Assembly: GCF_002163715.1 (NCBI RefSeq)
Contig: NZ_CP015698.1
Span: forward strand, 3,512,201 to 3,576,200
DNA: 64,000 bases
Source: Curvibacter sp. AEP1-3
GTDB taxonomy: Bacteria; Pseudomonadota; Gammaproteobacteria; Burkholderiales; Burkholderiaceae_C
Reading direction: 5' to 3'
Positions 41,258 through 49,777 of the stretch are shown in pieces. The position numbers and the translations under genes were made by a program. A model generated the notes under the pieces. The model did no database searches, was not told the origin of the DNA, and saw only the letters and a program-made list of their open reading frames with translations. Position 1 is the stretch's first letter. Every line of letters starts with the position of its first letter.

Positions 41258-42076
41258 ATGGTCAGCCCCCTCTTAGCCAAGGCCGCGCCTACGGGTCGCG
41301 AGATTGTCAACGTTACTCCCGAGCGTGCGGGCTGGACGCACGTGGGCTTCCGCGCCGTGCGCCTCGAAGCTGGCGCTACAGAAATCGTAGCTACCGGCGC
41401 ACGTGAGCTGTGCGTGGTGGTACTCACAGGCTCTGTGGATGTGACGGTGGATGGCACCACCTATGCCAACCTCGGCACCCGCGATAGCGTGTTTGACGAA
41501 AAGTCGCCCGCCGCCGTGTACGTGCCCGCCGGCAAGTCGATCACGCTGCGCGGTGTACGCAATGCGGAAGTCGGTCTTTGCACTGCACCCACCGACACAC
41601 AAGAACGTAGCGTGCGCGTGATCGACCCTGCCACCATGCGCCGCAGCGTGCGCGGCAAAGGCACCAATACCCGCTATGTGTGCGACATCCTGCCGCACGA
41701 CGACCCCACCGCCGCCCACTTGCTGGTGGTCGAGGTGATGACCCCCGCCAGCCACAGCAGCAGCTACCCGCCCCACAAACACGACGTGGAGCAGCCACCG
41801 GTCGAGACGCTGCTGGAAGAGACCTACTACCACCGCCTCAACCCGCCGCAGGGCTTTGCCTTTCAGCGCGTGTACACCGACGACCGCAGCATCGATGAAG
41901 CCTGCGCCGTCGAGAACCACGACGTCGTCATGGTGCCCAAGGGCTACCACCCGGTGGTCGCACCCCACGGCTATGACTCGTATTACCTGAACGTGATGGC
42001 GGGCCCCAACCGCTTCTGGGTCTTTAAGAACGACCCCGCCCACGAATGGATGCTGGCACCAGCTGTCGGTACCTGA
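41258..42076 (+). CDS. iolB: 5-deoxy-glucuronate isomerase
   Basis: A 272-residue bicupin. [37 protein letters not shown] carries the His-Glu metal ligands of the second cupin; [13 protein letters not shown] follows. It isomerises 5-deoxy-glucuronate to 2-deoxy-5-keto-gluconate. It lies 18 bases after iolE. Confidence 0.92.
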   Translation: MVSPLLAKAAPTGREIVNVTPERAGWTHVGFRAVRLEAGATEIVATGARELCVVVLTGSVDVTVDGTTYANLGTRDSVFDEKSPAAVYVPAGKSITLRGVRNAEVGLCTAPTDTQERSVRVIDPATMRRSVRGKGTNTRYVCDILPHDDPTAAHLLVVEVMTPASHSSSYPPHKHDVEQPPVETLLEETYYHRLNPPQGFAFQRVYTDDRSIDEACAVENHDVVMVPKGYHPVVAPHGYDSYYLNVMAGPNRFWVFKNDPAHEWMLAPAVGT

Positions 42077-42098
42077 CCCCCTTAAAGAAACACATTCC

Positions 42099-43613
42099 AT
42101 GTCCCAAGTTACTGCCATTTCCCACTACATCCATGGCCAGGTCACCCCCGGCATCAGCGGCCGCGCCCAGGATGTCTTCAACCCCGCCACCGGCCAGGTC
42201 ACCGGCTCGGTAGCGCTTGCCAACGGGGCAGAGGTCAACGCCGCGGTGGCTGCAGCGCAGGCGGCCTTCCCGGCCTGGGCGGACACACCACCCATCCGCC
42301 GCGCGCGCATCATGTTCAACTTCCTGCAGTTGTTGAACGAGCACAAAGACGCCTTGGCCCGGATGATCACCGCCGAGCACGGCAAGGGGTTTACCGATGC
42401 GCAAGGCGAGGTGTCCCGCGGTATCGACATCGTCGAATTCGCGTGCGGCATTCCGCAGCTGCTCAAGGGCGACTTCACCGACCAGGTCTCCACCGGCATC
42501 GACAACTGGACCCTGCGCCAGCCGCTGGGCGTGGTGGCCGGCATCACGCCGTTCAACTTCCCGGTCATGGTGCCGGCATGGATGTTCCCGGTGGCCATTG
42601 CTGCGGGCAACACCTTTGTGCTCAAGCCCAGTCCGATTGACCCGTCCCCAAGCCTCTACATTGCCGATTTGCTGAAAAAAGCCGGCCTGCCCGATGGCGT
42701 GTTCAACGTCGTGCAGGGCGACAAAGAAGCGGTGGACGCACTTCTGGTGCACCCCGATGTGAAGGCTGTAAGCTTTGTGGGCTCCACCCCCATTGCCAAC
42801 TACATCTACGAGACCGGTGCCCACCACGGCAAGCGCGTGCAGGCCCTGGGTGGCGCCAAGAACCACATGGTGGTCATGCCCGATGCGGATGTGGACCAGG
42901 TAGTGGACGCCCTCATCGGCGCAGGCTACGGCTCCGCCGGCGAGCGCTGCATGGCCATTAGTGTGGCGGTGTTGGTGGGCGATGTGGCGGACAAGGTCAT
43001 CCCCAAATTGCTGGAGCGCACCAAGACGCTTAAGGTGCTCAACGGCACCAACCTCGCTGCTGAGATGGGCCCCATCGTCACCCAGGCCGCGCACAAGCGC
43101 ATCAGCGGCTACATCGACCTCGGTGTGCAAGAAGGCGCCACGCTGCTGGCCGATGGCCGTGGCTTTGACGGCAATCAAGCGGGTGAAGGCTGTGGCGATG
43201 GCTTCTGGCTCGGCGGCACGCTGTTTGACCACGTGACCCCCGAGATGCGCATCTACAAGGAAGAAATCTTTGGCCCCGTGCTCGCCTGCGTGCGCGTGCC
43301 CGACTTTGCCAAGGCACTGCAGCTCATCAACGACCACGAATTCGGCAACGGCGTGGCCTGCTTCACCCGCGACGGCAATGTTGCGCGTGAGTTCAGCCGC
43401 CGCGTGCAAGTAGGCATGGTGGGCATCAACGTGCCGATTCCGGTGCCCATGGCCTGGCACGGCTTTGGGGGCTGGAAGAAGAGCCTGTTTGGCGACATGC
43501 ACGCCTACGGCGAAGAGGGCGTGCGCTTCTACACCAAGCAAAAGTCCATCATGCAGCGCTGGCCCGAGAGCATTGGCAAGGGGGCCGAGTTTGTAATGCC
43601 CACAGCCAAATAA
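42099..43613 (+). CDS. iolA: Methylmalonate-semialdehyde dehydrogenase (CoA-acylating)
   Basis: A 504-residue aldehyde dehydrogenase of the MmsA/IolA type. [14 protein letters not shown], the catalytic Cys in [14 protein letters not shown], and [21 protein letters not shown] are the family hallmarks. It converts malonate semialdehyde to acetyl-CoA with NAD and CoA, the last step of the inositol route. It ends the operon. Confidence 0.93.
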   Translation: MSQVTAISHYIHGQVTPGISGRAQDVFNPATGQVTGSVALANGAEVNAAVAAAQAAFPAWADTPPIRRARIMFNFLQLLNEHKDALARMITAEHGKGFTDAQGEVSRGIDIVEFACGIPQLLKGDFTDQVSTGIDNWTLRQPLGVVAGITPFNFPVMVPAWMFPVAIAAGNTFVLKPSPIDPSPSLYIADLLKKAGLPDGVFNVVQGDKEAVDALLVHPDVKAVSFVGSTPIANYIYETGAHHGKRVQALGGAKNHMVVMPDADVDQVVDALIGAGYGSAGERCMAISVAVLVGDVADKVIPKLLERTKTLKVLNGTNLAAEMGPIVTQAAHKRISGYIDLGVQEGATLLADGRGFDGNQAGEGCGDGFWLGGTLFDHVTPEMRIYKEEIFGPVLACVRVPDFAKALQLINDHEFGNGVACFTRDGNVAREFSRRVQVGMVGINVPIPVPMAWHGFGGWKKSLFGDMHAYGEEGVRFYTKQKSIMQRWPESIGKGAEFVMPTAK

Positions 43614-43631
43614 CTGCCAGTCAAGTAGTTA

Positions 43632-43692
43632 CAAGCCAAATCGTGCTCTGGCGCCCATGGAGTGCGCGCGAGCAGCTTCTGTTTTGATAGCA
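43632..43692 (-). repeat. Copy 6 of ~60-bp repeat (intergenic)
   Basis: On the minus strand it reads TGCTATCAAAACAGAAGC, then TGCTCGCGC, CTCCATGGGCGCC; it is close to copy 3. It lies between iolA and the terminator. Confidence 0.82.
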
Positions 43693-43722
43693 AAAAGGCG
43701 ACTCAGCGGAGTCGCCTTTTTT
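43692..43722 (+). terminator. Bidirectional Rho-independent terminator
   Basis: A 12-bp stem (AAAAAGGCGACT / AGTCGCCTTTTT), 6-base loop, T-run on both strands. It ends the iol operon and also overlaps the stop of the convergent gntR gene. Confidence 0.88.
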
Positions 43723-44407
43723 ATTTGCGCTTCTTGTCCACGCACGCCGCGCGCAAAAACTGGCCGGCTACAAAGATGTCGCGCTCTACCGCGCGGCGCA
43801 CGGCGGCGCTGTCGCGCTGGGCGAGGGCTCGCACCAGATCGTCGTGGGCGTCGTTGAGCACGGCGCTCGCATCCGGGGTGTCAAACAGGCGGTTGGAGAT
43901 GGGGCCGGCGCGCAGCCACAAGGTATCTATCAGCTGAAACAGCAGGGGTGAGCCGGCAGCCTTGTAGAGCATCACATGGAAGTCATCGTTGATGTCCAGG
44001 TAGCGCTTGGCTTCACCCGCTTGCAAGGCGGCGGCCATGTCGGCGCTCCAGCCTTGCAGGGTGGCAATTTGCGCCGCATCCAGCCGCAGACAACCCCGCT
44101 CCGCGGCTTCGCCTTCCAGCAGCAGGCGCATCTGCATCAGGTCGTCAAACTCGGGCAGCGAGAGGCGGGGCACGGTCACTCCGGCGTTGGGCACATTGAT
44201 GAGCGCTCCCTCGGCGGCCAGGCGCTGCAAGGCCGCGCGCACCGGCATCTGGCCCACGCCCATGTCAGCCGCCACGTTGCGGATCTTGAGCCGCTCGCCG
44301 GGCAGAAAGCGGCCCGCCGTGATCCACTGGCGCAGCGTGGTGTACACGCGGTCCTGGTCGGTGCTGGTGCTTGTGCTACTCGTATCAGGGGTGGGTGCTT
44401 CGCTCAT
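43721..44407 (-). CDS. GntR-family (FadR-type) transcriptional regulator
   Basis: A 228-residue regulator: wHTH at residues 18-85 (VYTTLRQWITAGRFLPGERLKIRNVAADMGVGQMPVRAALQRLAAEGAL) and an FCD all-helical effector domain (residues 95-220; DINDDFHVMLYKAAG and HDDLVRALAQRD metal-site residues). Its ATG overlaps the aminotransferase stop (ATGA), so it is the last gene of a three-gene operon. The palindromes at 47.2 kb are its likely sites. Confidence 0.87.
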   Translation of the reverse strand: MSEAPTPDTSSTSTSTDQDRVYTTLRQWITAGRFLPGERLKIRNVAADMGVGQMPVRAALQRLAAEGALINVPNAGVTVPRLSLPEFDDLMQMRLLLEGEAAERGCLRLDAAQIATLQGWSADMAAALQAGEAKRYLDINDDFHVMLYKAAGSPLLFQLIDTLWLRAGPISNRLFDTPDASAVLNDAHDDLVRALAQRDSAAVRRAVERDIFVAGQFLRAACVDKKRK

Positions 44408-45783
44408 GGGGCGATAGTGTCCACCACAAACGCTTCCATAGCTGCCACCAAGCGGTCCACATCGTCTGCGGTGGTGTCGGGGCAGACCAGCATCATGTTG
44501 TGGAAGGGCGTGATCACCAGGCCCCGGTTCAGCAGGTAGAGGTGGATGTTCTGCTCCAGCGCCGGGTTCAAGATGCGGTCCGCCTCGCTGCCGTTGCGCG
44601 GCGGTGTGGGGGTGAATTGAAATTCGGTGCGCGCGCCCACTTGCGTCACGCACCAGCCCAAGTTGTGCCGCGCAATCATGGCGCGCAGGCCATCTGCCAA
44701 GCGGGTCGCCAGCGTGAACATGTGGGCATAGGCCGCGTCCGTCATCACCTCAGCGAGGTTGGCGCGCATGGCGGCCATGGTCAGCAAGTTCGCGGTGAGC
44801 GTGGTGCCTATGCCGCTGTGGCCGGGTGGCGCGTTGCGCTTGGCGGCCTCGGCGCGGGCTGCGGCCTCGGCGCTGAAGCCATACACCGCGCAGGGCACGC
44901 CACCGGCCACCGGCTTGCCCAGCACCAGCAGGTCAGGTTGCAAGCCGTGGGCGCGGGTGTAGCCGCCGGGGCCGGTGCTGATGGTGTGGGTTTCGTCGAT
45001 CAGCAGCAGCGTGCCGTAGCGGCGGCACAGGGCCTGCGCAGCCTCCCAAAAGCCGGGCTCGGGTAGCACCATACCGATGTTGGTCATGGCCGGTTCGGCC
45101 AGCAGGCAGGCCACCTGGCCGTCGGCCAGTGCAGCTTCCAGCGCGGCCAGGTCGTTGAACTCCACGCTGCGCGTGGTGCGGGTGATGTCCACCACCTGGC
45201 CCAGCAGGCTGTCGCGGGTGCGGGGCTGGCCGTCCACCAGGTCTACAAACACATCGTCCACCGTGCCGTGGTAGCAGCCATTGAAGATCAGCACTTGCGT
45301 GCGTTGGGTCAGCGCCCGCGCCCAGCGGATGGCAAAGCGGTTGGCGTCCGATGCCGACAGCGCAAACTGCCACACCGGCAGCCCGAAGCGGTGGGCCAGC
45401 TCCTCGGCCACCCACACGCCGTCTTCACCGGGCAACATGGTAGTAATGCCTTGCGCCCCCTGCGCCGCAATGGCCCGGGCCACCGCGGGCGGGCTGTGGC
45501 CGAACATGGCGCCCGTGTCGCCCAGGCAAAAGTCCACATAGCGGTGGCCATCGGCGTCGGTGAGCCGCGCGCCTTGCGCGTGGGCCAGGTGCAGCGGGAA
45601 GGGCGTGGACCAGTCGCTCATCCAGTGCAGGGGCACACCAAACATCAGGTGCTTGGCCGCCCGTTGCGACAGGGCGTGGGACGTGGGGTTTGCAGCGGCG
45701 TAGGCGGCGCGCTCACGCTCGCGCACGGTGGCAAGGCGTTGCGGGTCGAGGTGGCGAAAGGCGGGTGTGTGGGTCTGTGTCAT
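44404..45783 (-). CDS. Class III aminotransferase (glutamate-1-semialdehyde aminomutase-like)
   Basis: A 459-residue PLP fold-type I enzyme. FNGCYHGTVDDVF, LLIDETHTISTGPGGY with the PLP-ring Asp, and LGKPVAGGVPCAVYGF with the Schiff-base Lys are visible. It is close to HemL-type aminotransferases, but the presence of a glutamine synthetase-like gene 25 bases upstream and of a GntR regulator points to catabolism of an amine or amino acid. The exact substrate is unknown. Confidence 0.82.
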   Translation of the reverse strand: MTQTHTPAFRHLDPQRLATVRERERAAYAAANPTSHALSQRAAKHLMFGVPLHWMSDWSTPFPLHLAHAQGARLTDADGHRYVDFCLGDTGAMFGHSPPAVARAIAAQGAQGITTMLPGEDGVWVAEELAHRFGLPVWQFALSASDANRFAIRWARALTQRTQVLIFNGCYHGTVDDVFVDLVDGQPRTRDSLLGQVVDITRTTRSVEFNDLAALEAALADGQVACLLAEPAMTNIGMVLPEPGFWEAAQALCRRYGTLLLIDETHTISTGPGGYTRAHGLQPDLLVLGKPVAGGVPCAVYGFSAEAAARAEAAKRNAPPGHSGIGTTLTANLLTMAAMRANLAEVMTDAAYAHMFTLATRLADGLRAMIARHNLGWCVTQVGARTEFQFTPTPPRNGSEADRILNPALEQNIHLYLLNRGLVITPFHNMMLVCPDTTADDVDRLVAAMEAFVVDTIAP

Positions 45784-45808
45784 GGCGGTTCTCCGGTGCG
45801 TGCGGGGT

Positions 45809-47149
45809 CTAGACCAAGAGCAACAAATGCTCGCGCTCCCAAGAGCTGATCACGCGGTTGTAGGTGGCGTACTCCAGCTCTTTCACGGCGCAAAAGGCGT
45901 CCACAAAGCCGGCACCCAGCACCTCGCGCATGGGCGCGCAGCTGCGCATGGAGGCAATGGCGTCTTCCAAGTGGCGGGGCAGCTCGTGGCTCACGTTCCA
46001 GGCGCTGTCGGTGGTGGGGGCGCTGGGCGTCAGGCCCTGGGTCATGCCCAGGTAGCAGCAGGCCAGCGTGGCAGCCATGGCGAGGTAGGGGTTCACGTCC
46101 ACGCCGGGTACCCGGTTTTCCACCCGGCGGTTGGCGGGGCTGGACTTGGGGATGCGGATGCCGCAGGTGCGGTTGTCATGCCCCCAGCGCACATTGATGG
46201 GCGCCGACATAAAGGGCGAGAGCCGCCGGTACGAATTCACATACGGCGCAAACATGGGCATGAGCTGCGGAATGTAGGCCTGCAGCCCCGCAATGCACTG
46301 CCCGAACAGCGGGCTGGCCGATCCATCGGGCAGGCTGAAGATGTTGTTGCCATCGGCATCCAGAATGCTCTGGTGGATGTGCATGGCGCTGCCCGGCTCC
46401 TGCTCCATGGGTTTGGCCATGAAGGTGGCAAAAATGCCGTGACGCAGTGCCGTCTCGCGCACCGTGCGCTTGAACAAAAACACCCGGTCCGCCAGCTCCA
46501 GCGCATTGCCGTGGCTGAAGTTGATCTCCATCTGGCCGGGGCCGGCCTCGTGGATCAGCGTCTCTACACCCAGGTTGTGCTGCTGGCAAAAGCTCGACAG
46601 TTCCATGAAGAAGGGGTCGAAGTCGTTGACCGCGTCAATCGAATAACTCTGCCGCCCCGCCTCGGGCTTGCCGGTGCGGCCCAGGGGCGGCTGCAAAGGC
46701 TCGTGCGGGTTTTGCTGGCGGGCCACCAGATAAAACTCCATCTCGGGCGCCACCACCGGCGTCCAGCCACGCTCGTCAAACAGCTTGAGCACCCGGCGCA
46801 GCACGCCACGTGGCGAGATTTGCACCGGGCTGCCGTCCCACTCCTGGCAGTCGTGGATCACCACCGCCACCGGCTCGGCCGCCCAGGGCACCACGCGGGC
46901 GGTGCTCACATCGGGCAGGCACACCATGTCGGGGTCGGTGTCGCCCACATAGGGGCCGTTGTCCGGCTGCTGGCCATTCACTGTGTTGAGCAGCACGCTT
47001 TTGGGAATGCGCATTTCCCCCGCCGCCAGAAACAGGTCGCGCGGCAGGATCTTGCCGCGCGCGATGCCCGTCATGTCGGGGATGACGCACTCCACCTCGT
47101 GGATGCGGTGCTGGGTCAAAAAAGCTTCAATGGCGCTGGAAGTAGACAT
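45809..47149 (-). CDS. Glutamine synthetase family protein (gamma-glutamyl-amine ligase-like)
   Basis: A 446-residue type I GS-fold protein. EMEFYLV, AGPGQMEINFSHGNAL, MAKPMEQEPGSAMHIHQS and NRRVENRVPGVDVNPYLAMAA match the catalytic core. It resembles PuuA-type ligases, which attach glutamate to amines such as putrescine, more than GlnA. It is first in the operon with the aminotransferase and GntR gene. Confidence 0.83.
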   Translation of the reverse strand: MSTSSAIEAFLTQHRIHEVECVIPDMTGIARGKILPRDLFLAAGEMRIPKSVLLNTVNGQQPDNGPYVGDTDPDMVCLPDVSTARVVPWAAEPVAVVIHDCQEWDGSPVQISPRGVLRRVLKLFDERGWTPVVAPEMEFYLVARQQNPHEPLQPPLGRTGKPEAGRQSYSIDAVNDFDPFFMELSSFCQQHNLGVETLIHEAGPGQMEINFSHGNALELADRVFLFKRTVRETALRHGIFATFMAKPMEQEPGSAMHIHQSILDADGNNIFSLPDGSASPLFGQCIAGLQAYIPQLMPMFAPYVNSYRRLSPFMSAPINVRWGHDNRTCGIRIPKSSPANRRVENRVPGVDVNPYLAMAATLACCYLGMTQGLTPSAPTTDSAWNVSHELPRHLEDAIASMRSCAPMREVLGAGFVDAFCAVKELEYATYNRVISSWEREHLLLLV

Positions 47150-47197
47150 GCGAAAGGCTGGGAGTGGAGATGGCCAAATTCTAGTGCGCCAAAGTCA

Positions 47198-47213
47198 ATT
47201 TGTGATCACAAAT
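47198..47213. promoter_or_regulatory. 16-base perfect palindrome, candidate GntR operator
   Basis: ATTTGTGATCACAAAT lies in the divergent gap between the GS-like gene and the MFS gene. The TGTGATCACA core fits GntR/FadR-type or CRP-like sites. Assignment to the operon regulator is inference. Confidence 0.6.
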
Positions 47214-47242
47214 AGTAGAATCGTCCGAAATTTATATTTAAA

Positions 47243-47260
47243 TCGATCATCTGTGATCGA
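47243..47260. promoter_or_regulatory. Second palindrome in same divergent region
   Basis: TCGATCA-TCTG-TGATCGA has 7-base arms and shares TGATC with the first palindrome 30 bases away. It lies closer to the MFS gene; an AT-rich TTTATATTTAAAT segment between both may be a promoter -10 area. Confidence 0.55.
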
Positions 47261-47326
47261 AAAATTCAAGAGCTAGCCCGTTTTTTGAACCGGCTAGACT
47301 CCCACCCCTGCCTTCGGTTTCGTTCC

Positions 47327-48496
47327 ATGTCCAGCACCAACCCCACCCAGAGCGCCTACGACTGGCACACCATCACCGCGCTCAACATCGTGTCTACCCT
47401 GGCCCAGATCGGGCAGTTCGGCATCATCTTTGTCATCGTGCCGGTGTGGCTGGCGCTTCAGGGCCTGAGTGCTGCGCAGTTGGGCTTTTTTGCGGCTTCG
47501 TTGTGGATGGGCCAAATGCCCGGCTTGGGCCTGGCGCCTTGGCTGTGCCGCCATTGGGGTGCGCGCACGGTGGTGGTGGTCGGGCTGGGCGGCTCGGTAA
47601 TGGCGTTGCTGGGCATTGCATGGGTGCCTATGGCGTCTTTGCCATGGCCTGCGTACTTGGCTTGCGGCCTGCTGGCCGGCTTGGGCATGGGCCTGCGCTG
47701 GGTGGGGCTGGAGCCCTGGCTTTACAACATTGCCCCCGCTCATGCGCGTGGGCGGCTGGTGGGTTTTCATGAAACGCTGATTGCCGCCGCCCCCGTGGTG
47801 GCCCCGGCCATTGCCGCTTGGGTGGGCGTGCAGGGCCACACCATTTTGTGGCTGGGCGTGGGCTTTACGGTGTCAGCACTGGTGCCGTTGGCATTTGCCC
47901 GCACACCGCCCGTGGAGGAGGCACACCACGTCAACAGTTGGCGCCAGTCCGCCCAAGCGGCGTGGCCGCACCTCATCTTCCGGCAGGGGCTGCTGATCGC
48001 GCTGTGCGGCGGCATGCTGGAGTCGGCGCTGGCCGGCTTGTTTGCCGTGTTCGCGGGCGACCGCGGGTTTGAGGCCGAAGGCATCGCCCACTTGCTTACC
48101 GCTTTCGGGCTGGGTGGCCTGCTGCTGCAATACCCCGTAGGCTGGATGGCCGACCACTGGGGCCTGCGCGCCGCCGGCGCACTGGCTGCGATGGGCACCG
48201 CCTTGGCTGCTGCATTGTTGGCTTGCGTGCCCGGTGTGCCGGTGGCGTTTGCCACCATGTTTGTGCTGGGCGGGCTGATCACCGCCTTCCTCACCCTGGC
48301 ACTCATTGCCGCCACCAAGACCCCCACACCCGACATGGCCTGGAACGTCAGCAGCCTCTCCATGGCCTATTCGCTCAGCGCAGTTGTCGGCCCGGTGGTA
48401 GCTGGCGGCGCCATGACTGCGACCAGCAGCATGGCGTTGATGTGGTTTGCGACGGGAGTAGGTGTAGTGATGGTGGGTTTGCTATTGAAAAGATAG
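47327..48496 (+). CDS. MFS transporter
   Basis: A 389-residue, twelve-segment major facilitator (ALNIVSTLAQIGQFGIIFVIVPVWLA in TM1; GLLLQYPVGWMADHWGLR loop). It belongs to the YcaD/UMF-like MFS group. It is divergent from the GS-like/aminotransferase/gntR operon and probably moves the same substrate. I start at ATG 47327. The last codons and the stop TAG come from a copy of the ~60-bp repeat, so the original C-terminus may have been altered. Confidence 0.82.
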   Translation: MSSTNPTQSAYDWHTITALNIVSTLAQIGQFGIIFVIVPVWLALQGLSAAQLGFFAASLWMGQMPGLGLAPWLCRHWGARTVVVVGLGGSVMALLGIAWVPMASLPWPAYLACGLLAGLGMGLRWVGLEPWLYNIAPAHARGRLVGFHETLIAAAPVVAPAIAAWVGVQGHTILWLGVGFTVSALVPLAFARTPPVEEAHHVNSWRQSAQAAWPHLIFRQGLLIALCGGMLESALAGLFAVFAGDRGFEAEGIAHLLTAFGLGGLLLQYPVGWMADHWGLRAAGALAAMGTALAAALLACVPGVPVAFATMFVLGGLITAFLTLALIAATKTPTPDMAWNVSSLSMAYSLSAVVGPVVAGGAMTATSSMALMWFATGVGVVMVGLLLKR

Positions 48497-48540
48497 CTGG
48501 TCGCGCATTTTCTATGCGCGCTGGAGTCGGATTTGATGCT
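48480..48540 (+). repeat. Copy 7 of ~60-bp repeat, overlapping an MFS gene end
   Basis: TGCTATTGAAAAGATAGCTG, GTCGCGCA, TTCTATGCGCGCTGGAG at family spacing. The TAG within it ends the MFS gene (residues LLLKR then stop). Confidence 0.8.
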
Positions 48541-48655
48541 TGCTTTCGACTCAAAGCGGTCTTCCTCGCTGATCAAATTCTTGCTTAGGTCGGAAATCTA
48601 ATCTGGTTCGAGGGTTGCTCGTGTATTCAGGTCGTCTCCTTGGAGGATTTCAACC

Positions 48656-49093
48656 TTATTCGAGGGCAAGATCTGAATACCCCAAATGGTGCATCAGTTC
48701 GCGCACAAAAATCAACGCCGCGAGAGCTAGGGGATCAATTTCCAAAATCGGGGCTGTAGGCAGACGCTGAGCGGGCATCGCGATGTCTTGATAGCGCCGT
48801 TCGACTTGGGCAAGAGATAGTTGGGCGGGCATGTGAGTAGGCGAAAGTGCCTCGTACAGCGGGCCTGCTTTGGCCACTAAAGTGCCGCGGGGCATTTTCC
48901 TCAAACCGCTAGCCACGATGGCATCTTCCACCATATTGATCGCGGTCTCCAATTGGGATGCGTAAGGTGGGCTTTGGCGAAACACCGCTTGAGCAATTTG
49001 GTCGGGGCCAAGCGGAATAACGCAGGACTCTGAGCCCTGCGTCGTAACTTGGGATTGCCCAGTCGACAGCGTTAGCAAGCTTTGAGTTGGCAT
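48656..49093 (-). CDS. Hypothetical protein downstream of FMN reductase
   Basis: A 145-residue cytoplasmic protein. Segments QLETAINMVEDAIVASGL and AQLSLAQVERRYQDIAMPAQRLP look helical. I do not recognise the family. It starts 12 bases after the FMN reductase stop and is probably co-transcribed with it. Confidence 0.6.
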   Translation of the reverse strand: MPTQSLLTLSTGQSQVTTQGSESCVIPLGPDQIAQAVFRQSPPYASQLETAINMVEDAIVASGLRKMPRGTLVAKAGPLYEALSPTHMPAQLSLAQVERRYQDIAMPAQRLPTAPILEIDPLALAALIFVRELMHHLGYSDLALE

Positions 49094-49105
49094 ACTGGAA
49101 AAACT

Positions 49106-49669
49106 TTATACAGATGCCTTAGCGCGAACTGCCAACGCGAGAAACTTCTCGCATAGCTGCGCCAATTGCTGTTGGCGCTTCGGATCCTTGAGTTGACCAT
49201 CTGTATCAAAAGCGTTGGTTGCCAAGCCCAGGCCAAACATTTCCGGGAACACAAATGCGCCCAGTGCCTCAAAAGGTACACGGCTGTGCCACAAGCTACG
49301 AATCGACCCCAACACACCGGGCGATGCACCTGTCATCAAGACCGGCTTGCCAATGAGCGGGTGAGGACTTAAGCGCGACACCCAGTCGAGCGCATTCTTC
49401 AAGCTACCCGGGATGCTGCCGTTGTACTCCGGAGTACAAATGATGACGGCGTCGGCCTTCTGTACGTGATCCGCTAGGTCGCGCGCCGCTGCCGGCACGC
49501 CATTCTCCATCTCCAAATCGCCGTCATACATGGGCATGGTGAAAGATTTGAAGTCGGGGCGTTCAATGTCCGCAAACCCTCGGGCACGCAGCAGCAGCTC
49601 AATGCTGTGCGCCAAACGCTTGTTGACCGATTGCCGCTGTGCGGACGCCGCCAGAATCAAAATTATCAT
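49106..49669 (-). CDS. NADPH-dependent FMN reductase family protein
   Basis: A 187-residue flavodoxin-like protein. The FMN-phosphate loop (AASAQRQSVNKRLA), TPEYNGSIPGSLKNALDWVSR and GASPGVLGSIRS fit the ArsH/ChrR/YieF group. It would reduce quinones, chromate or azo compounds with NAD(P)H. It leads a two-gene unit with an unknown protein. Confidence 0.87.
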   Translation of the reverse strand: MIILILAASAQRQSVNKRLAHSIELLLRARGFADIERPDFKSFTMPMYDGDLEMENGVPAAARDLADHVQKADAVIICTPEYNGSIPGSLKNALDWVSRLSPHPLIGKPVLMTGASPGVLGSIRSLWHSRVPFEALGAFVFPEMFGLGLATNAFDTDGQLKDPKRQQQLAQLCEKFLALAVRAKASV

Positions 49670-49777
49670 GTCTCTACTCCATCTTTGGGCAAGGCCAGAT
49701 GTCTCGCACCAAACTGCAAAAACGGTTCGTCGTCGACCTTTGCTTAGGCCAACGACGAACCGACTAAACGATGCTGA

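Noticed and set aside
41371..41420. Possible further copy of the ~60-bp repeat in iolB
   Set aside because: GCTACAGAAATCGTAGCT looks similar at first, but the encoded residues fit the normal IolB sequence and the second half does not match.
42024..43541. Long minus-strand open frame opposite iolA
   Set aside because: Antisense shadow; no domain, no ribosome site.
45728..47215. Long plus-strand open frame opposite the GS-like gene
   Set aside because: Antisense shadow; the GS motifs are on the minus strand.
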